Notes: generated from the sequence alone by a model not told the origin. DNA of 64,000 nt from CAZNSX01 sp964575845 (GCA_964575845.1 CAZNSX010000006.1:62001-126000); one strand, 5' to 3'; shown: positions 18,601 to 27,021, counted from the first letter of the stretch. A program made the numbers and translations.

Positions 18601-19054
18601 GGAGAGCATCCGCCTCAAGCGGGAACTCCGGGAGGAGTTCGGCCTCTCCATCTGCTACACCTATTTGGGGGAGGTCCATCTGGCGGAGAGAAAGTGGGAG
18701 GAAGCCCTGCGCTGTGGGGAGGAGGCTCTTTCTTTGGCTGAGGCCCATGATGAGCGTTTCCATCTTGCCCATGCCCACCGCTTGACAGGCGAGGTGAAGG
18801 CGAGCCTGCCTTCCCCAGACTGGGCACTGAGTGAGAGGCATTTCATGAGGGCCCTCCGCCTTCTGAAGGAAGCGGGGGCTCGGCCCGACTTGGGGAGGAC
18901 GCTCAGGGCCATGGGCAAGATGTACGCGGCTCGGGGGGAGAGTCGCCGGGCTGCGGTCTACAGGGCGAGAGCCCTCCGGGTTTTCCGGGAGCTCAACATG
19001 CCCCGGGATCACGAGGAGGCTGAGGGGGAAGAAGCGACCTCCCCTCAGCCATAG
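15674..19054 (+). CDS. zinc-ribbon / class III nucleotide cyclase / AAA ATPase / TPR signalling protein
   Basis: 1126 residues with four parts. Two zinc ribbons: C3-C6-C17-C20 and C28-C31-C42-C45. A class III adenylate/guanylate cyclase domain, about 77-255, with metal ligands in FADASGFTTL and FTGDGVMALFG, and transition-state Asn and Arg in GDTTNLAARLE. The usual purine-specifying Lys before GD is Gln (NQFTGDG). An AAA/STAND-type ATPase, about 285-640: Walker A EGEAGIGKSR near 308-318, Walker B LVLDDLQW near 440. Tetratricopeptide repeats from about 690 to 1100. Such proteins couple a sensed signal through the STAND module to cyclic nucleotide synthesis, but product and signal are unknown. 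The 3' end overlaps the convergent USP gene by 10 bases. Confidence 0.92.
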   Translation: MRCPSCQRENRAGAELCSDCGQPLLRPCPRCGTPQGPESNFCDRCGLNLKETPSPEVTPYTPRHLAQEVLPSAGALEGERRQVTVLFADASGFTTLSERMDPEDVHSIMNRCFELVMREIHRFEGTINQFTGDGVMALFGAPHAHENSPQRAIQAALAIQEQLKSYAEELRKEKGIDFHMRMGINTGMAVVGSIGDSLRMDYTAVGDTTNLAARLETMAEPGTILVSDYTYQLTKDFFAFKPLGQKRLKGRQEPVAVYEVTGAKPVRSRLEVLEARGLTPFQDRERELKLLTDTLEKALGGKSRVVDIEGEAGIGKSRLIYEFKTSIKGENLTFLEGRCFPHWRNIAYRPFDEILGQYCELVRREHLLSGGEECSVAELLGRRLGSVTPALKGALPRICNLMQGRGEEKGLAGLEGEDTRALTFQFLRALFIHESRLQPLVLVLDDLQWLDSSSVALLKYLVEEITDARLIIITAYRPEFTPPWRESAHIQGLPLEPLPERSSSAMVCSILGVQKLHPEVEALIVGRAEGNPFFIEELTRSLQESGALGRGDGICFLVDGQKAPSVPNTVQEVIMERIDRLDHEAKALLQRASVIGRRFELPLLERVSLEARDIREEFVRLCELELIYEVERSSPRVFIFKHNLTQQIVYESLLRRRLHELHRRVGEALEEVHGDNLQDYYGELAHHFSLGEEREKAVHYLTLAGRRALALHSNPEAASSFQEALRILDELTPSPEARSRRLELQLDLGWALIQQGYQDERVLSLFESAEGMAKQLGDHSALAELYSRLSTFYFRKGDQDRVIDYSLRSSQLAEEVGSETLRLNSSFALGSAYFLKGRFRESIAAHAPAVRAFEEQEGTLSGRPGYSLRAYIMACGHLGASYGYRGEWVRGMALGRRALTRAKALQDPVMEGVVHLMLNFILACQGRWEEALVSVETAYRLAEKSHLPTAIASFSGHLGYALFRRGESERGQSLIEESIRLKRELREEFGLSICYTYLGEVHLAERKWEEALRCGEEALSLAEAHDERFHLAHAHRLTGEVKASLPSPDWALSERHFMRALRLLKEAGARPDLGRTLRAMGKMYAARGESRRAAVYRARALRVFRELNMPRDHEEAEGEEATSPQP

Positions 19055-19518
19055 GGCAAAACCCAGGGGATTTCAGGGATAATCAGCTCCTTGGTCCGGG
19101 AAAGCTCTTCGGCGGGAGGCGCCGCCAGGAGCACCCGGCAGGGCGCATCGGCCACCACCGCGGCCGCCGTGCCACCAAGGGTGATGTCTAAGATGCTTCG
19201 TTTGCTGTGAGAGCCTATGACGATCAGGTCTGCGTGGACCTCCCGGGCATGCTGTGGGATGAGCTTACGGGGCGATCCTTCCAGAATTTGGGGCAATACC
19301 CTTATATTGGCCTCTTTGATGGGCTGGATGAAGCGCAGGAGCTTTTCCTCCGTCGTCTCCCCAGCGAGGAGGCGGGGTAACGTCACCTCGACCGTCAGGG
19401 CATGGATTGTAGCCCCGTGAAATGAGGCCAGCGCCATAGTGACCTCCCGGGCGGCGAGAGCATGGGGGGTGAAGTCAAGGTAGCGCTGGAGCGCTACAGC
19501 AAGAAGTATGTTCTTCAT
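19045..19518 (-). CDS. universal stress protein (UspA family)
   Basis: 157 residues, single Usp domain. Start MKNILLAVALQRY, middle HADLIVIGSHSKRSIL, then LGGTAAAVVADAPCRVLL. The ATP-loop G-x2-G-x9-G(S/T) of the nucleotide-binding class is present only loosely (GSHSKRSILDITLGGTA), so nucleotide binding is uncertain. A strong SD precedes the ATG. It is downstream of the GTPase gene on the same strand (15-base gap), likely one transcript. Confidence 0.85.
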   Translation of the reverse strand: MKNILLAVALQRYLDFTPHALAAREVTMALASFHGATIHALTVEVTLPRLLAGETTEEKLLRFIQPIKEANIRVLPQILEGSPRKLIPQHAREVHADLIVIGSHSKRSILDITLGGTAAAVVADAPCRVLLAAPPAEELSRTKELIIPEIPWVLPYG

Positions 19519-19533
19519 ACCCTTTTCCTTTCT

Positions 19534-20886
19534 TCAGGAAGAGGAGCCAGAACTTCCCTCCCTTCCTCTACCTTTGGTGAGCCCGGCGAGAAGCTCTCTC
19601 AATTTCGGCTCGCCCGTTTCGATGAGTTCATATCTCACCCTGGCGGCGGGCTTATTGAGCCTGAAGAGCCGCCTCAGGTCCACGGGCGTCCCTATGATAA
19701 TGGAATCGACCTGGGCCTCGCGCAGAGTGGCCTCAAGCTCCTGCGTCTGTTCTTCGCCATATCCCATGGCCGGCAGCACCGGGCCCAGCCAGGGGTATTT
19801 CCTGAAGACCTCTGCGATGGAGCCTCGGGCTAAGGGTCTGGGGTCCACGACCTCTCCCGCGCCGTAGCGCTCGGCCGCCAGAGCCCCCGCCCCGCTGGGC
19901 ATCCCGCCATGGGTCACAGAAGGGCCGTCCTCCACCACGAGGACCCTCTTTCCCTGCACCAGCTCAGGCCTGTCCAGAGTCACCGAAGAGTCAGCTTCTA
20001 TGACCACGGCGCGGGGGTTTCTTCCAGCAATATTCTTCTTCACTAGGGCGACATCCTCCGCCCTGGCTGTGCCCATCTTGGTTATGATGATGGCATCGGC
20101 CATAAGAAGATTGGTTTCCCCCGGATGGTAGGAGAGCTCATGCCCAGGCCGGTGTGGGTCCACGAGGGTAATTAGAAAGTCGGGCCGGAAGAAGGGGAAA
20201 TCATTATTGCCGCCGTCCCAAACGATGACATCCGCCGCCGCCTCTGCTTCCCTCAGGATGGCCTCATATTCCACCCCGGCATAGACCACAGAGCCCGCGG
20301 CCAGGTGGGGCTCATACTCCTCCTGCTCCTCTATCGAACAGCGGTAGCGCTCAAGATCCTGAAGGGAGGCAAAACGCTGGAGTCGCTGGGCCCTCAGGTC
20401 TCCATAGGGCATAGGGTGGCGAACTACCACGGGCCTCTTGCCGAGCTCTTTCAGCACTTCCACCACTCTGCGGGAAGCCTGGCTCTTCCCGGACCCCGTC
20501 CTCACGGCACAGACGGCCACAACGGGTTTTCGACTCTTGAGCATTGTCTCTTCAGGGCCGAGCAGGAGGAAATCGGCCCCGGAGGCGAGAACCAGACTTG
20601 CTCGGTGCATAACGTCCTCGTGGCTTATGTCGCTGTAGGCGAAGACCACCTGTCTCACCCCATGGGAGGCGATGAGGTGAGGCAGCTCATCCTCGGGAAG
20701 TATGGGAATGCCCTGTGGATAGAGGGAGCCGGCCAGCTCCCGGGGATAGGAGCGGCGCTCGATATTTGGGATCTGGGTGGCCGTGAAAGCCACCACCCGG
20801 TATGCGGGATTATCCCTGAAGCAGGTGTTGAAGTTGTGAAAGTCCCTGCCAGCGGCACCCATTATGATGATGGCTTTGGGCTTCAT
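19534..20886 (-). CDS. cyclic 2,3-diphosphoglycerate synthase-like GTPase
   Basis: 450 residues. The opening KAIIIMGAAGRDFHNFNTCF, the block EDELPHLIASHGVRQVVFAYSDIS, the P-loop AVRTGSGKSQASRRVV (about 150-165) and VWDGGNNDFPFF match the COG2403 family. That family is named after archaeal cyclic 2,3-diphosphoglycerate synthase, which cyclises 2,3-bisphosphoglycerate with ATP, but bacterial members may do something else. Thermoprotectant synthesis would fit the trehalose genes that start divergently 350 bases away. SD AGGAGAG precedes the ATG. Followed by the USP gene. Confidence 0.82.
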   Translation of the reverse strand: MKPKAIIIMGAAGRDFHNFNTCFRDNPAYRVVAFTATQIPNIERRSYPRELAGSLYPQGIPILPEDELPHLIASHGVRQVVFAYSDISHEDVMHRASLVLASGADFLLLGPEETMLKSRKPVVAVCAVRTGSGKSQASRRVVEVLKELGKRPVVVRHPMPYGDLRAQRLQRFASLQDLERYRCSIEEQEEYEPHLAAGSVVYAGVEYEAILREAEAAADVIVWDGGNNDFPFFRPDFLITLVDPHRPGHELSYHPGETNLLMADAIIITKMGTARAEDVALVKKNIAGRNPRAVVIEADSSVTLDRPELVQGKRVLVVEDGPSVTHGGMPSGAGALAAERYGAGEVVDPRPLARGSIAEVFRKYPWLGPVLPAMGYGEEQTQELEATLREAQVDSIIIGTPVDLRRLFRLNKPAARVRYELIETGEPKLRELLAGLTKGRGREGSSGSSS

Positions 20887-21015
20887 CGGAATTGCTCTCC
20901 TGGCCTGGGCCAGCCCCCCTTGGCTCAGACCCGAGATTTAGCGACAGCTACCCGGATAATATTCTATTCTAACGGAGCTCCGAGTACGCCCTCTGATTTC
21001 AACACATTTCAGGGG

Positions 21016-21081
21016 GCTTGAATTTCAGAGTTATATGGGTTACCCTTTGCTTGAATTTTAGGATTATATAGTTTATCTTTT
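21016..21081 (+). repeat. two-copy 33-bp tandem repeat
   Basis: Copies 21016-21048 and 21049-21081 match at 26 of 33 positions by eye. Each begins GCTTGAATTT and ends in TTT. The second copy has a better promoter match than the first. Confidence 0.6.
21051..21079 (+). promoter_or_regulatory. possible sigma-70-type promoter of the trehalose operon
   Basis: TTGAAT (21051-21056), 17-base spacer, TATCTT (21074-21079), inside the second tandem-repeat copy. It would leave a leader of about 155 bases before otsA. Confidence 0.35.
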
Positions 21082-21242
21082 AGAAGAGAAAGTTTCCCCT
21101 CTTTATTTTGCCCTTAACGAGGATAGCAGCTCGACCCTTTTAGCTAGGATAAAGCAGTTTTTCTTTCGTTGAACCGGACAAGCGGCTTTTCTTCACGCCC
21201 AAAGGGGTGCTTCCTCTCCCTACCCAGAGGAGAGTGCGGGTG

Positions 21243-22643
21243 ATGTCACAGAAGAGGCTGCTGGTCGTCTCAAATCGTCTCCCCTTTACCGCCGTGAAGA
21301 CTCAAGAGGAGGTTCAGCTGCGCCCGGCGGCAGGCGGTCTCGTCTCGGCCATGATTCCCATCATGAAGGCCCGGGGAGGGCTCTGGTTCGGTTGGGGAGG
21401 GGGTATAACCCCCGAGAAGTTTAGGGATTTGAGCTTCCGGAGGATGGAGCAGGCGGGCTTTTCGGTTCGCTTCGTCGAGCTCTCCGATAAGGAAGTCAAC
21501 CGCTATTACTACGGTTTTTCCAACCGAACCCTCTGGCCGCTCTTCCACGACTTCGTCGAAAAGGCCCAGTTCCGGGATGACCAGTGGAGAGCCTACCTTT
21601 CCGTTAACAGAAAATTCGCGCAGGCGGTGGCCTCAGAGATCAGGGAGGGCGACCTCGTCTGGGTCCACGACTACCACCTGGCCCTGGTGCCTCAATTTCT
21701 TCGGGAGCTTGTGCCTTCGGCCAGGATAGCCTTCTTCCTTCACATTCCTTTTCCTTCCCCGGACATCTTCTTCTGCCTCCCATGGCGCGAGCCCTTGCTC
21801 TGGGGCATGCTCCACAGCGACCTCGTCGGCTTCCATGTCGCGCCTTATGCTCGGAACTTCCTCAAGTGCGTGGAGGGTCTCTTCAGCGAGGCGGAAGCTA
21901 TGCCGGATGGGGAGGGCCTCAGGGTGCAGGGTCGCGAGGTGCGGCTCGGTGCTTTCCCCATCAGCATTGATTTCACCCGGTTCGAGGAAGCGGCGGCCTC
22001 GAGGGCGGTTCTTACGCGCTCCCGCCGCCTGCGCGGGACCCTGGGCGAGCGGCATCTCTTGCTGGGTGTGGACCGTCTGGATTACACCAAAGGGATCAAG
22101 GAGCGGCTTCTCGCGGTCGAGAAATTCCTGGAAAAATACCCCGAATCTCGCCGCAAGTTTGTCTTCTTGCAGTTGACAGTGCCCAGCCGGGCGAGGGTGA
22201 AAGAGTACGGTGAGATGAAGCGGGAGATGGAGGAGATAGTGGGGAGGATAAACGGGCAGTTCACGGAGGAGGGCACCATCCCCATACACTACCTCTACCG
22301 CTCCGTGCCCTTTTCACAGCTTGTGGCCTACTATTTGACGGCGGATGTGGCCCTGGTGACTCCCCTCAAGGATGGCATGAATCTTGTAGCCAAGGAGTAT
22401 GTGGCGAGTCAGGTGCAAAATCGAGGAGTCTTGGTTCTCAGCGAATTCACGGGGGCGGCCCTCGAACTGAAGGAAGCCATCACCGTAAATCCCTACAATG
22501 TGGACGAGGTGGCTGACGCCATCCAAAGCGCTTTAACCATGCCCGAGGAGGAGCGGGCCGAGCGCATGATGGGACTCAGGCGCACCGTGCGGGAGAATGA
22601 CGTTCATCACTGGGCCCGGAGCTTTCTGGCAGAAGCTCCTTAG
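21243..22643 (+). CDS. otsA: trehalose-6-phosphate synthase
   Basis: 466 residues from the ATG at 21243 (preceded by GGAG; a frame extends 12 codons upstream but lacks conservation). GT20 family enzyme making trehalose 6-phosphate from NDP-glucose and glucose 6-phosphate in the cytoplasm. Diagnostic blocks: VVSNRLPF, AAGGLVSAM, WFGWGGG, RYYYGFSNRTLWPLFH, VWVHDYHLALVPQFLR, FFLHIPFPSPDIF, LLGVDRLDYTKGIKERL and TPLKDGMNLVAKEYV. The last two bind the sugar nucleotide and the acceptor phosphate. First gene of a three-gene trehalose operon. Confidence 0.95.
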   Translation: MSQKRLLVVSNRLPFTAVKTQEEVQLRPAAGGLVSAMIPIMKARGGLWFGWGGGITPEKFRDLSFRRMEQAGFSVRFVELSDKEVNRYYYGFSNRTLWPLFHDFVEKAQFRDDQWRAYLSVNRKFAQAVASEIREGDLVWVHDYHLALVPQFLRELVPSARIAFFLHIPFPSPDIFFCLPWREPLLWGMLHSDLVGFHVAPYARNFLKCVEGLFSEAEAMPDGEGLRVQGREVRLGAFPISIDFTRFEEAAASRAVLTRSRRLRGTLGERHLLLGVDRLDYTKGIKERLLAVEKFLEKYPESRRKFVFLQLTVPSRARVKEYGEMKREMEEIVGRINGQFTEEGTIPIHYLYRSVPFSQLVAYYLTADVALVTPLKDGMNLVAKEYVASQVQNRGVLVLSEFTGAALELKEAITVNPYNVDEVADAIQSALTMPEEERAERMMGLRRTVRENDVHHWARSFLAEAP

Positions 22644-22649
22644 TGCCGG

Positions 22650-24185
22650 TTGCCACTGACTGACGCCGCAAGGAGTTGGGCCCGCGCCATTCATAAAAGG
22701 GAAACCGTGGACCTCCGGAAAAGCCTGCGGGAAGCAAAAGAGCTTTTCTTGTTTCTTGACTATGACGGTACTCTGGTTCCTCTGGCCCCCACGCCCGAGG
22801 AGGCCAGGCCTGACACGCCACTCCTGGAACTTCTCCGCCTCCTTCTCAAGAGCCCACGGATGAGGGTGGCGCTTGTCAGTGGGCGTCCCATCGAGGAGCT
22901 TTCCCGCTGGTTTCCGCTGAGGGGACTATTTCTTGTTGGAAACCACGGGGCCGAGGTCAGGGTCGCAAGAGGAAGGGTGCAGAGACTCGCTGACGCCCGC
23001 CGCATTCGCCCCGCCCTTGAAGCCTTGAGGAAGAAGGCCGATGATATAATAAGTAGATATCCAGGGGCCTTGCTTGAAGACAAGGGCCTCGCCCTTGGAC
23101 TCCACTACAGACGTTGCTCTGAGGCGAATGGGCGGGCACTGAGGCGGGCCTTCAGGAGCCGGGCCGAACCTTATTTTCAGAAGGGCCTTCTGGAATGGTA
23201 CCAGGGAAAGAAGGTGCTGGAGGTAAGGCCCCGGGGCCTCAACAAGGGGACGGCCGTCCTGAGATTGCTCAATGAGCACGGGAGGCCCGGGCAGCTACCT
23301 TTCTATGCTGGCGATGACGGGACCGATGAGGATGCTTTCAAAGCCCTCAGGGACCGGGGCATAACCCTCAAGGTGGGAGCCGGCGGGAAGGGGACAGCCG
23401 CCCAGCACAGCCTGAGGGACCCCTCGGCCCTTAGAGAGCTTCTTCAGGGTCTCTCTGAAAAGCGGGAGGAAATGGCAAAGAGGAGCAAGAAAGGAGCGGA
23501 GAATACCTCGGCACGGTCCCGCAGGGCAAAAAAGCCTTTCCGTTTCACCGAATGCTTCATCATACACATGCCCACCGGCGAGAATGCCGCGAACCTCAAG
23601 GAGTTCCTCTATCAGCTCAGGCGGGCCGATGATGAGGTGATTTACCATCACATGTACCAGGCCTTCCTCGGGCACAGTTTCCAGCTCTGGGACTACCCCA
23701 ATGATTTCGCCCGGTGGGCTTCCCGCGCTCTGGGCGAGCCGGCGCTGGCGGAGAAGCTCTCCAGTATAGACCCCTTCAGCTTTGCCGACGTAGGGGAGTT
23801 GAAGGAGAGGGTCGTTGACATCGTGGAGGAGTACCTGTGGGATAATCCCTCCCCGCCCTGGGCCAAGCCGGGGTATGAATTTTTCTTTTCCAGGTCCGCC
23901 ACCCTCATCCTCCCCACCGATGTTGTGGTCTACACCCTGGAGGAATTTGTGGAGGGGCTCAAGGAGCTGGGCCTGGGTGCTATCTACTACCATTTTTTTG
24001 AGGCCCGCCATCGGCTCAAGGAGAACGTTGACGATTTCTCCCGCTGGATCGAGGAGAACTTCCGGTGTCCGGAGCTGGTGAAAAAGATCCGGGAGATCGA
24101 CCCCTATTTCTATAGCCTGGAGGAACTGCGCCAGACCATAATCGAGCTCGTCCAGGAGCAGCTCCGCGACGGAGGTTCAAGTTAA
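22650..24185 (+). CDS. otsB: trehalose-6-phosphate phosphatase fused to a DUF5752 domain
   Basis: 511 residues. Residues about 20-270 are a HAD-superfamily trehalose-6-phosphatase: catalytic aspartates in FLDYDGTLVPL (D37, D39), VSGRPIEELSRW, LVGNHGAEVR and FYAGDDGTDEDAF. After a Lys/Ser/Arg-rich linker, residues from about 297 match DUF5752 (RFTECFIIHMPTGENAANLK, LWDYPNDFARW, YYHFFEARHRL). The added domain is unknown in function; it has a calcineurin-free, alpha-helical look and is often a stand-alone neighbour of sugar genes. The start is uncertain: TTG at 22650, seven bases after the otsA stop, or GTG at 22707 with GGGA upstream. Confidence 0.88.
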   Translation: MPLTDAARSWARAIHKRETVDLRKSLREAKELFLFLDYDGTLVPLAPTPEEARPDTPLLELLRLLLKSPRMRVALVSGRPIEELSRWFPLRGLFLVGNHGAEVRVARGRVQRLADARRIRPALEALRKKADDIISRYPGALLEDKGLALGLHYRRCSEANGRALRRAFRSRAEPYFQKGLLEWYQGKKVLEVRPRGLNKGTAVLRLLNEHGRPGQLPFYAGDDGTDEDAFKALRDRGITLKVGAGGKGTAAQHSLRDPSALRELLQGLSEKREEMAKRSKKGAENTSARSRRAKKPFRFTECFIIHMPTGENAANLKEFLYQLRRADDEVIYHHMYQAFLGHSFQLWDYPNDFARWASRALGEPALAEKLSSIDPFSFADVGELKERVVDIVEEYLWDNPSPPWAKPGYEFFFSRSATLILPTDVVVYTLEEFVEGLKELGLGAIYYHFFEARHRLKENVDDFSRWIEENFRCPELVKKIREIDPYFYSLEELRQTIIELVQEQLRDGGSS

Positions 24186-24190
24186 GCCCC

Positions 24191-25387
24191 ATGCACGAAT
24201 ATGAGCCTATCGTGGGCCGGGAGAACATTCTGCAGCTCTTCCGCCTCGCCAGCCTCGCCCGTGGAAAGACCTTCCTCAACGTTAGCTCCACACGGGAGGG
24301 TGGCGGGGTTGCGGAGATGCTCCACCGCATCAACCCCATTCTTGAGCAGCTAGGCATCAGAGCCCGCTGGGAGGTGATAGAAGGGGACCAGGAATTTTTC
24401 GAAATAACCAAGAGCTTCCACAATGCCCTCCAGAGTCGTAGGGCTAAGCTCACCAAAAGGATGTTCGACCATTATCTCGAGGTAAACAGGGCCAACGCCC
24501 GCAGGCTCGACCTCGATGCAGACTTTGTCCTCATCCATGACCCTCAGCCCGCTGCTCTCATTCATTTCTGTCGCCCCAGGAGGGGGAAGTGGGTCTGGCG
24601 CTGCCACATCGATATCTCCCACCCCGACCGCGAGGTATGGAAGTTCCTAAGGGGTTTCGTTGCCCGCTACGATGCCAGCATCTTCTCCATCCCTAGCTTT
24701 TCTCAGCAGCTTCCTCACCCCCAGTACATCGTTTACCCCTCTATCGACCCTCTGAGTGATAAGAACCGAGAGCTCTCTCCCGCCCAGGTGAGGGCTCTCC
24801 TCAACAAGATGGGGGTTCGCACGGATAGACCTCTCATCCTCCAGGTCTCGCGCTTTGACCGCTTCAAGGACCCTCTGGGGGTAATGGATGCCTTCGAGAT
24901 GGTGAGGGCGGAGAACTCCTGCCGCCTGGCTCTTGTGGGGGGAGGCGCAAGCGATGACCCTGAGGGCGAGCAGGTTATGGAGGAAGTCAAGGCGAGGGCC
25001 TCGGGCGACCCTGACATCTACGTGCTGCCGCTCCCTCCCGATAGCAACCTCGAGATAAATGCCCTCCAAAGGGCGGCGGATGTAGTTCTTCAGAAATCAA
25101 CTAAGGAGGGCTTCGGTCTCACCATCACAGAGGCCATGTGGAAGAGGAAGCCCGTCATCGGTGGGGCGGTCGGCGGGATAGTGCACCAGATCTTTGACTA
25201 TCACACTGGCTTTCTGGTCCATTCCATCGAAGGGGCGGCCTACCGCATCAGATACCTTTTCAACCGACCCGAGATGTCCCGGAAAATGGGCCGGACTGGA
25301 AGGGAATTCGTCCTCCATAACTTCCTCCTCCCCCGCCACGTCCGCGACTACATAGCCATCATGATAATGCTCTTGCAGCTCCACTGA
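24191..25387 (+). CDS. treT: trehalose glycosyltransferring synthase (TreT-like GT4)
   Basis: 398 residues. GT4-family glycosyltransferase resembling TreT, which joins NDP-glucose to free glucose to give trehalose directly. Family blocks: FLNVSSTREGGGVAEMLHRI at the N-terminus, DFVLIHDPQPAALI, WRCHIDISHPDREVW, LQVSRFDRFKDPLGV and the C-terminal sugar-nucleotide site KSTKEGFGLTITEAMWKRKP. It begins 5 bases after the OtsB-DUF5752 stop, so it belongs to the same operon. Its presence beside a complete OtsAB route is redundant for trehalose and suggests regulation by sugar availability or a related disaccharide product. Confidence 0.88.
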   Translation: MHEYEPIVGRENILQLFRLASLARGKTFLNVSSTREGGGVAEMLHRINPILEQLGIRARWEVIEGDQEFFEITKSFHNALQSRRAKLTKRMFDHYLEVNRANARRLDLDADFVLIHDPQPAALIHFCRPRRGKWVWRCHIDISHPDREVWKFLRGFVARYDASIFSIPSFSQQLPHPQYIVYPSIDPLSDKNRELSPAQVRALLNKMGVRTDRPLILQVSRFDRFKDPLGVMDAFEMVRAENSCRLALVGGGASDDPEGEQVMEEVKARASGDPDIYVLPLPPDSNLEINALQRAADVVLQKSTKEGFGLTITEAMWKRKPVIGGAVGGIVHQIFDYHTGFLVHSIEGAAYRIRYLFNRPEMSRKMGRTGREFVLHNFLLPRHVRDYIAIMIMLLQLH

Positions 25388-25624
25388 GGGTGCTTGCGGG
25401 CCTCTGGCGCCCAAGCGGTGTCAAAGGAAGATAGCAAGCAAGTCGCAATCGCCTATTATTGATCCCGCTCTCTCATCATCCTCTCTTGTTGGGCTCCACC
25501 CAGAGAATCCTTCGCTGCTCTGAGCGCGAGCGTGGAAGCTCCCTTCCGCTGAGAAGCTTGTTGGCGGTCGAAAAGTGAGGAAGTTCACCGAAGCTTTCTT
25601 GCTGATCGGCTCATTCATAGAGAA

Positions 25625-25651
25625 GGGGAGGGGAATCAACTCCCCCTCCCC
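25625..25651 (-). terminator. possible terminator after the cytochrome gene
   Basis: Inverted repeat GGGGAGGGGA, loop ATCAAC, TCCCCCTCCCC with one bulge. On the minus strand it is followed by TTCTCTATG, moderately T-rich. It lies between the convergent treT and cytochrome genes; the remaining 25388-25690 spacer shows nothing else. Confidence 0.45.
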
Positions 25652-25687
25652 GAATGAGTGGGTCAGCGTGCCCCCTTGGGGCCCGGC

Positions 25688-26575
25688 TCACTTCTGCTTG
25701 GAAGCGTTCTTTATCGCCCCTTCCAGGAGCGCGCGGGAGTAGAAATAGTTGTGCACTCCTTTGCTCTTATCCGCCTCCACGAGATGGAAGTTGAAGTTCG
25801 CCCGCTTGTACTCTATGCTCTCCTTGTCGGCGGCGTTATCCAGGAGAGCCTTGAGTTCGTGGAGCAGCTCCTCGACCCTGGTCTGGACGCCCTGGATGTC
25901 AAAATTTTCCACCTTGCTTCCGTGGCACACCCTGCAGGTCTCGATGTCGGCTTTGAGCGAATGCGGCCGTACAGGGTTTAGGTGGCAGGTGACGCATTGC
26001 TCGCCCACCACGCCCGTGTGGGCCGAGTTGGTGTATTTTATCCCCGGGTACTCGTACCCGCCGACGCCGTTGAATATGAACGCCTGGGGATGATGGGGCG
26101 GCCTCTGAACGTCCTTGTCCGTGGCGGAACCTCTGGGCAGAAGCTCGTAACTCGTCGTGTGGCATACATTGCACGTCTTGGCGGGGTCCGGGCGACCAAT
26201 TATCGTGAGCTTCTTGTCTTCGGGCTTTGCCGCGACGTGCAGGCTCCCGCGGCCGTGGCAGTTCTCGCACTGGATCCTCAGGAGGTGTTTCTGCTCGGTG
26301 TAGGCTCTTTTGGGGTCATAGCCGCTCTTCTCACCGTACCCCACGGTATGACACGGGAGGCATCCGCCTTTCGCTAAGGTGTAGAGATTTGTCTCCTTTC
26401 CCTGCCTCATCCTCTTTGAGAAATCCAATGCGTGGGCGGTCTCACCCCAGGCCTTGTACTCGGCCATATGGCATCCCTTACAGACATCAACGCCCACATA
26501 GTTCGCCTGGGCTGATGCCGCCGCGGGAAGAGTGAGAATGGACACCGCTGCAAGCAGAACTAATAGATTCCTCAT
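25688..26575 (-). CDS. periplasmic hexahaem c-type cytochrome
   Basis: 295 residues. Signal peptide of about 22 residues (hydrophobic VLLAAVSILTL, cleavage near ASA-QA). Six CXXCH haem sites: CKGCH, CLPCH, CENCH, CNVCH, CVTCH and CRVCH. Spacing and the flanking VDVCKGCHMAEYKAWG resemble cytochrome c-554-like multihaem proteins. It likely carries electrons in the periplasm, for example from a quinol oxidase module or to an external acceptor. The C-terminal 70 residues after the last haem are helical (VEELLHELKALLDN). No cytochrome maturation or reductase gene is adjacent. SD GAGGAGGG precedes the ATG. Confidence 0.9.
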   Translation of the reverse strand: MRNLLVLLAAVSILTLPAAASAQANYVGVDVCKGCHMAEYKAWGETAHALDFSKRMRQGKETNLYTLAKGGCLPCHTVGYGEKSGYDPKRAYTEQKHLLRIQCENCHGRGSLHVAAKPEDKKLTIIGRPDPAKTCNVCHTTSYELLPRGSATDKDVQRPPHHPQAFIFNGVGGYEYPGIKYTNSAHTGVVGEQCVTCHLNPVRPHSLKADIETCRVCHGSKVENFDIQGVQTRVEELLHELKALLDNAADKESIEYKRANFNFHLVEADKSKGVHNYFYSRALLEGAIKNASKQK

Positions 26576-27021
26576 TTTCCCTTTTTCCCTCCTCAGAGAA
26601 GGTATCGCAGTGACTGAAATTTCATCAGCCGCGGCTAGAGAGCCATTCCCGGGCTCTCGGCGACTCTAAAACTCTAAAACCGCCGCGCCATATTTAAGGC
26701 GTGGCTGCTCCAGGGGAGCCTGGTTGCAATTTCGCCTTTAGCTTTAATAATTATCAAAACAAAAAAGATACCACTTTTAGATTTCCGAGAAATCTTTCTC
26801 AAAAAAATGTCCTGAATTAAACTATTTGATTTTGCAGTAATTATCTTTCCTGTTAGAGGGTCTTCCACCTCGGTACCTTGACCCCTGCAGACGAGCCATG
26901 AATCGAGGGAGAGATGTCTACGCCTTTTCACACACATGGAGCGTGAAATCACGCAATTTATAGAATACCGAAAAGGAAAGAACTCCGTCAACGGGCAAAG
27001 TTTCATTATCCATTTAAGAGA
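26576..27021. other. intergenic region with a possible decayed coding trace
   Basis: Mostly A/T-rich. On the minus strand a frame at 26674-27006 contains GQGTEVEDPLTGKIITAKSN, reminiscent of C-termini of secreted proteins with a DPxTG motif, but there is no RBS, no start context and no further similarity. I treat it as a possible remnant only. Confidence 0.35.

Larger units (their letters stand above)
20887..21242. other. divergent intergenic region
   Basis: A/T-rich non-coding stretch between the GTPase gene and otsA, which point away from each other. It contains an imperfect 33-bp tandem repeat (21016-21081) and one promoter-like pair reading toward otsA. No open frame of interest. Confidence 0.6.
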
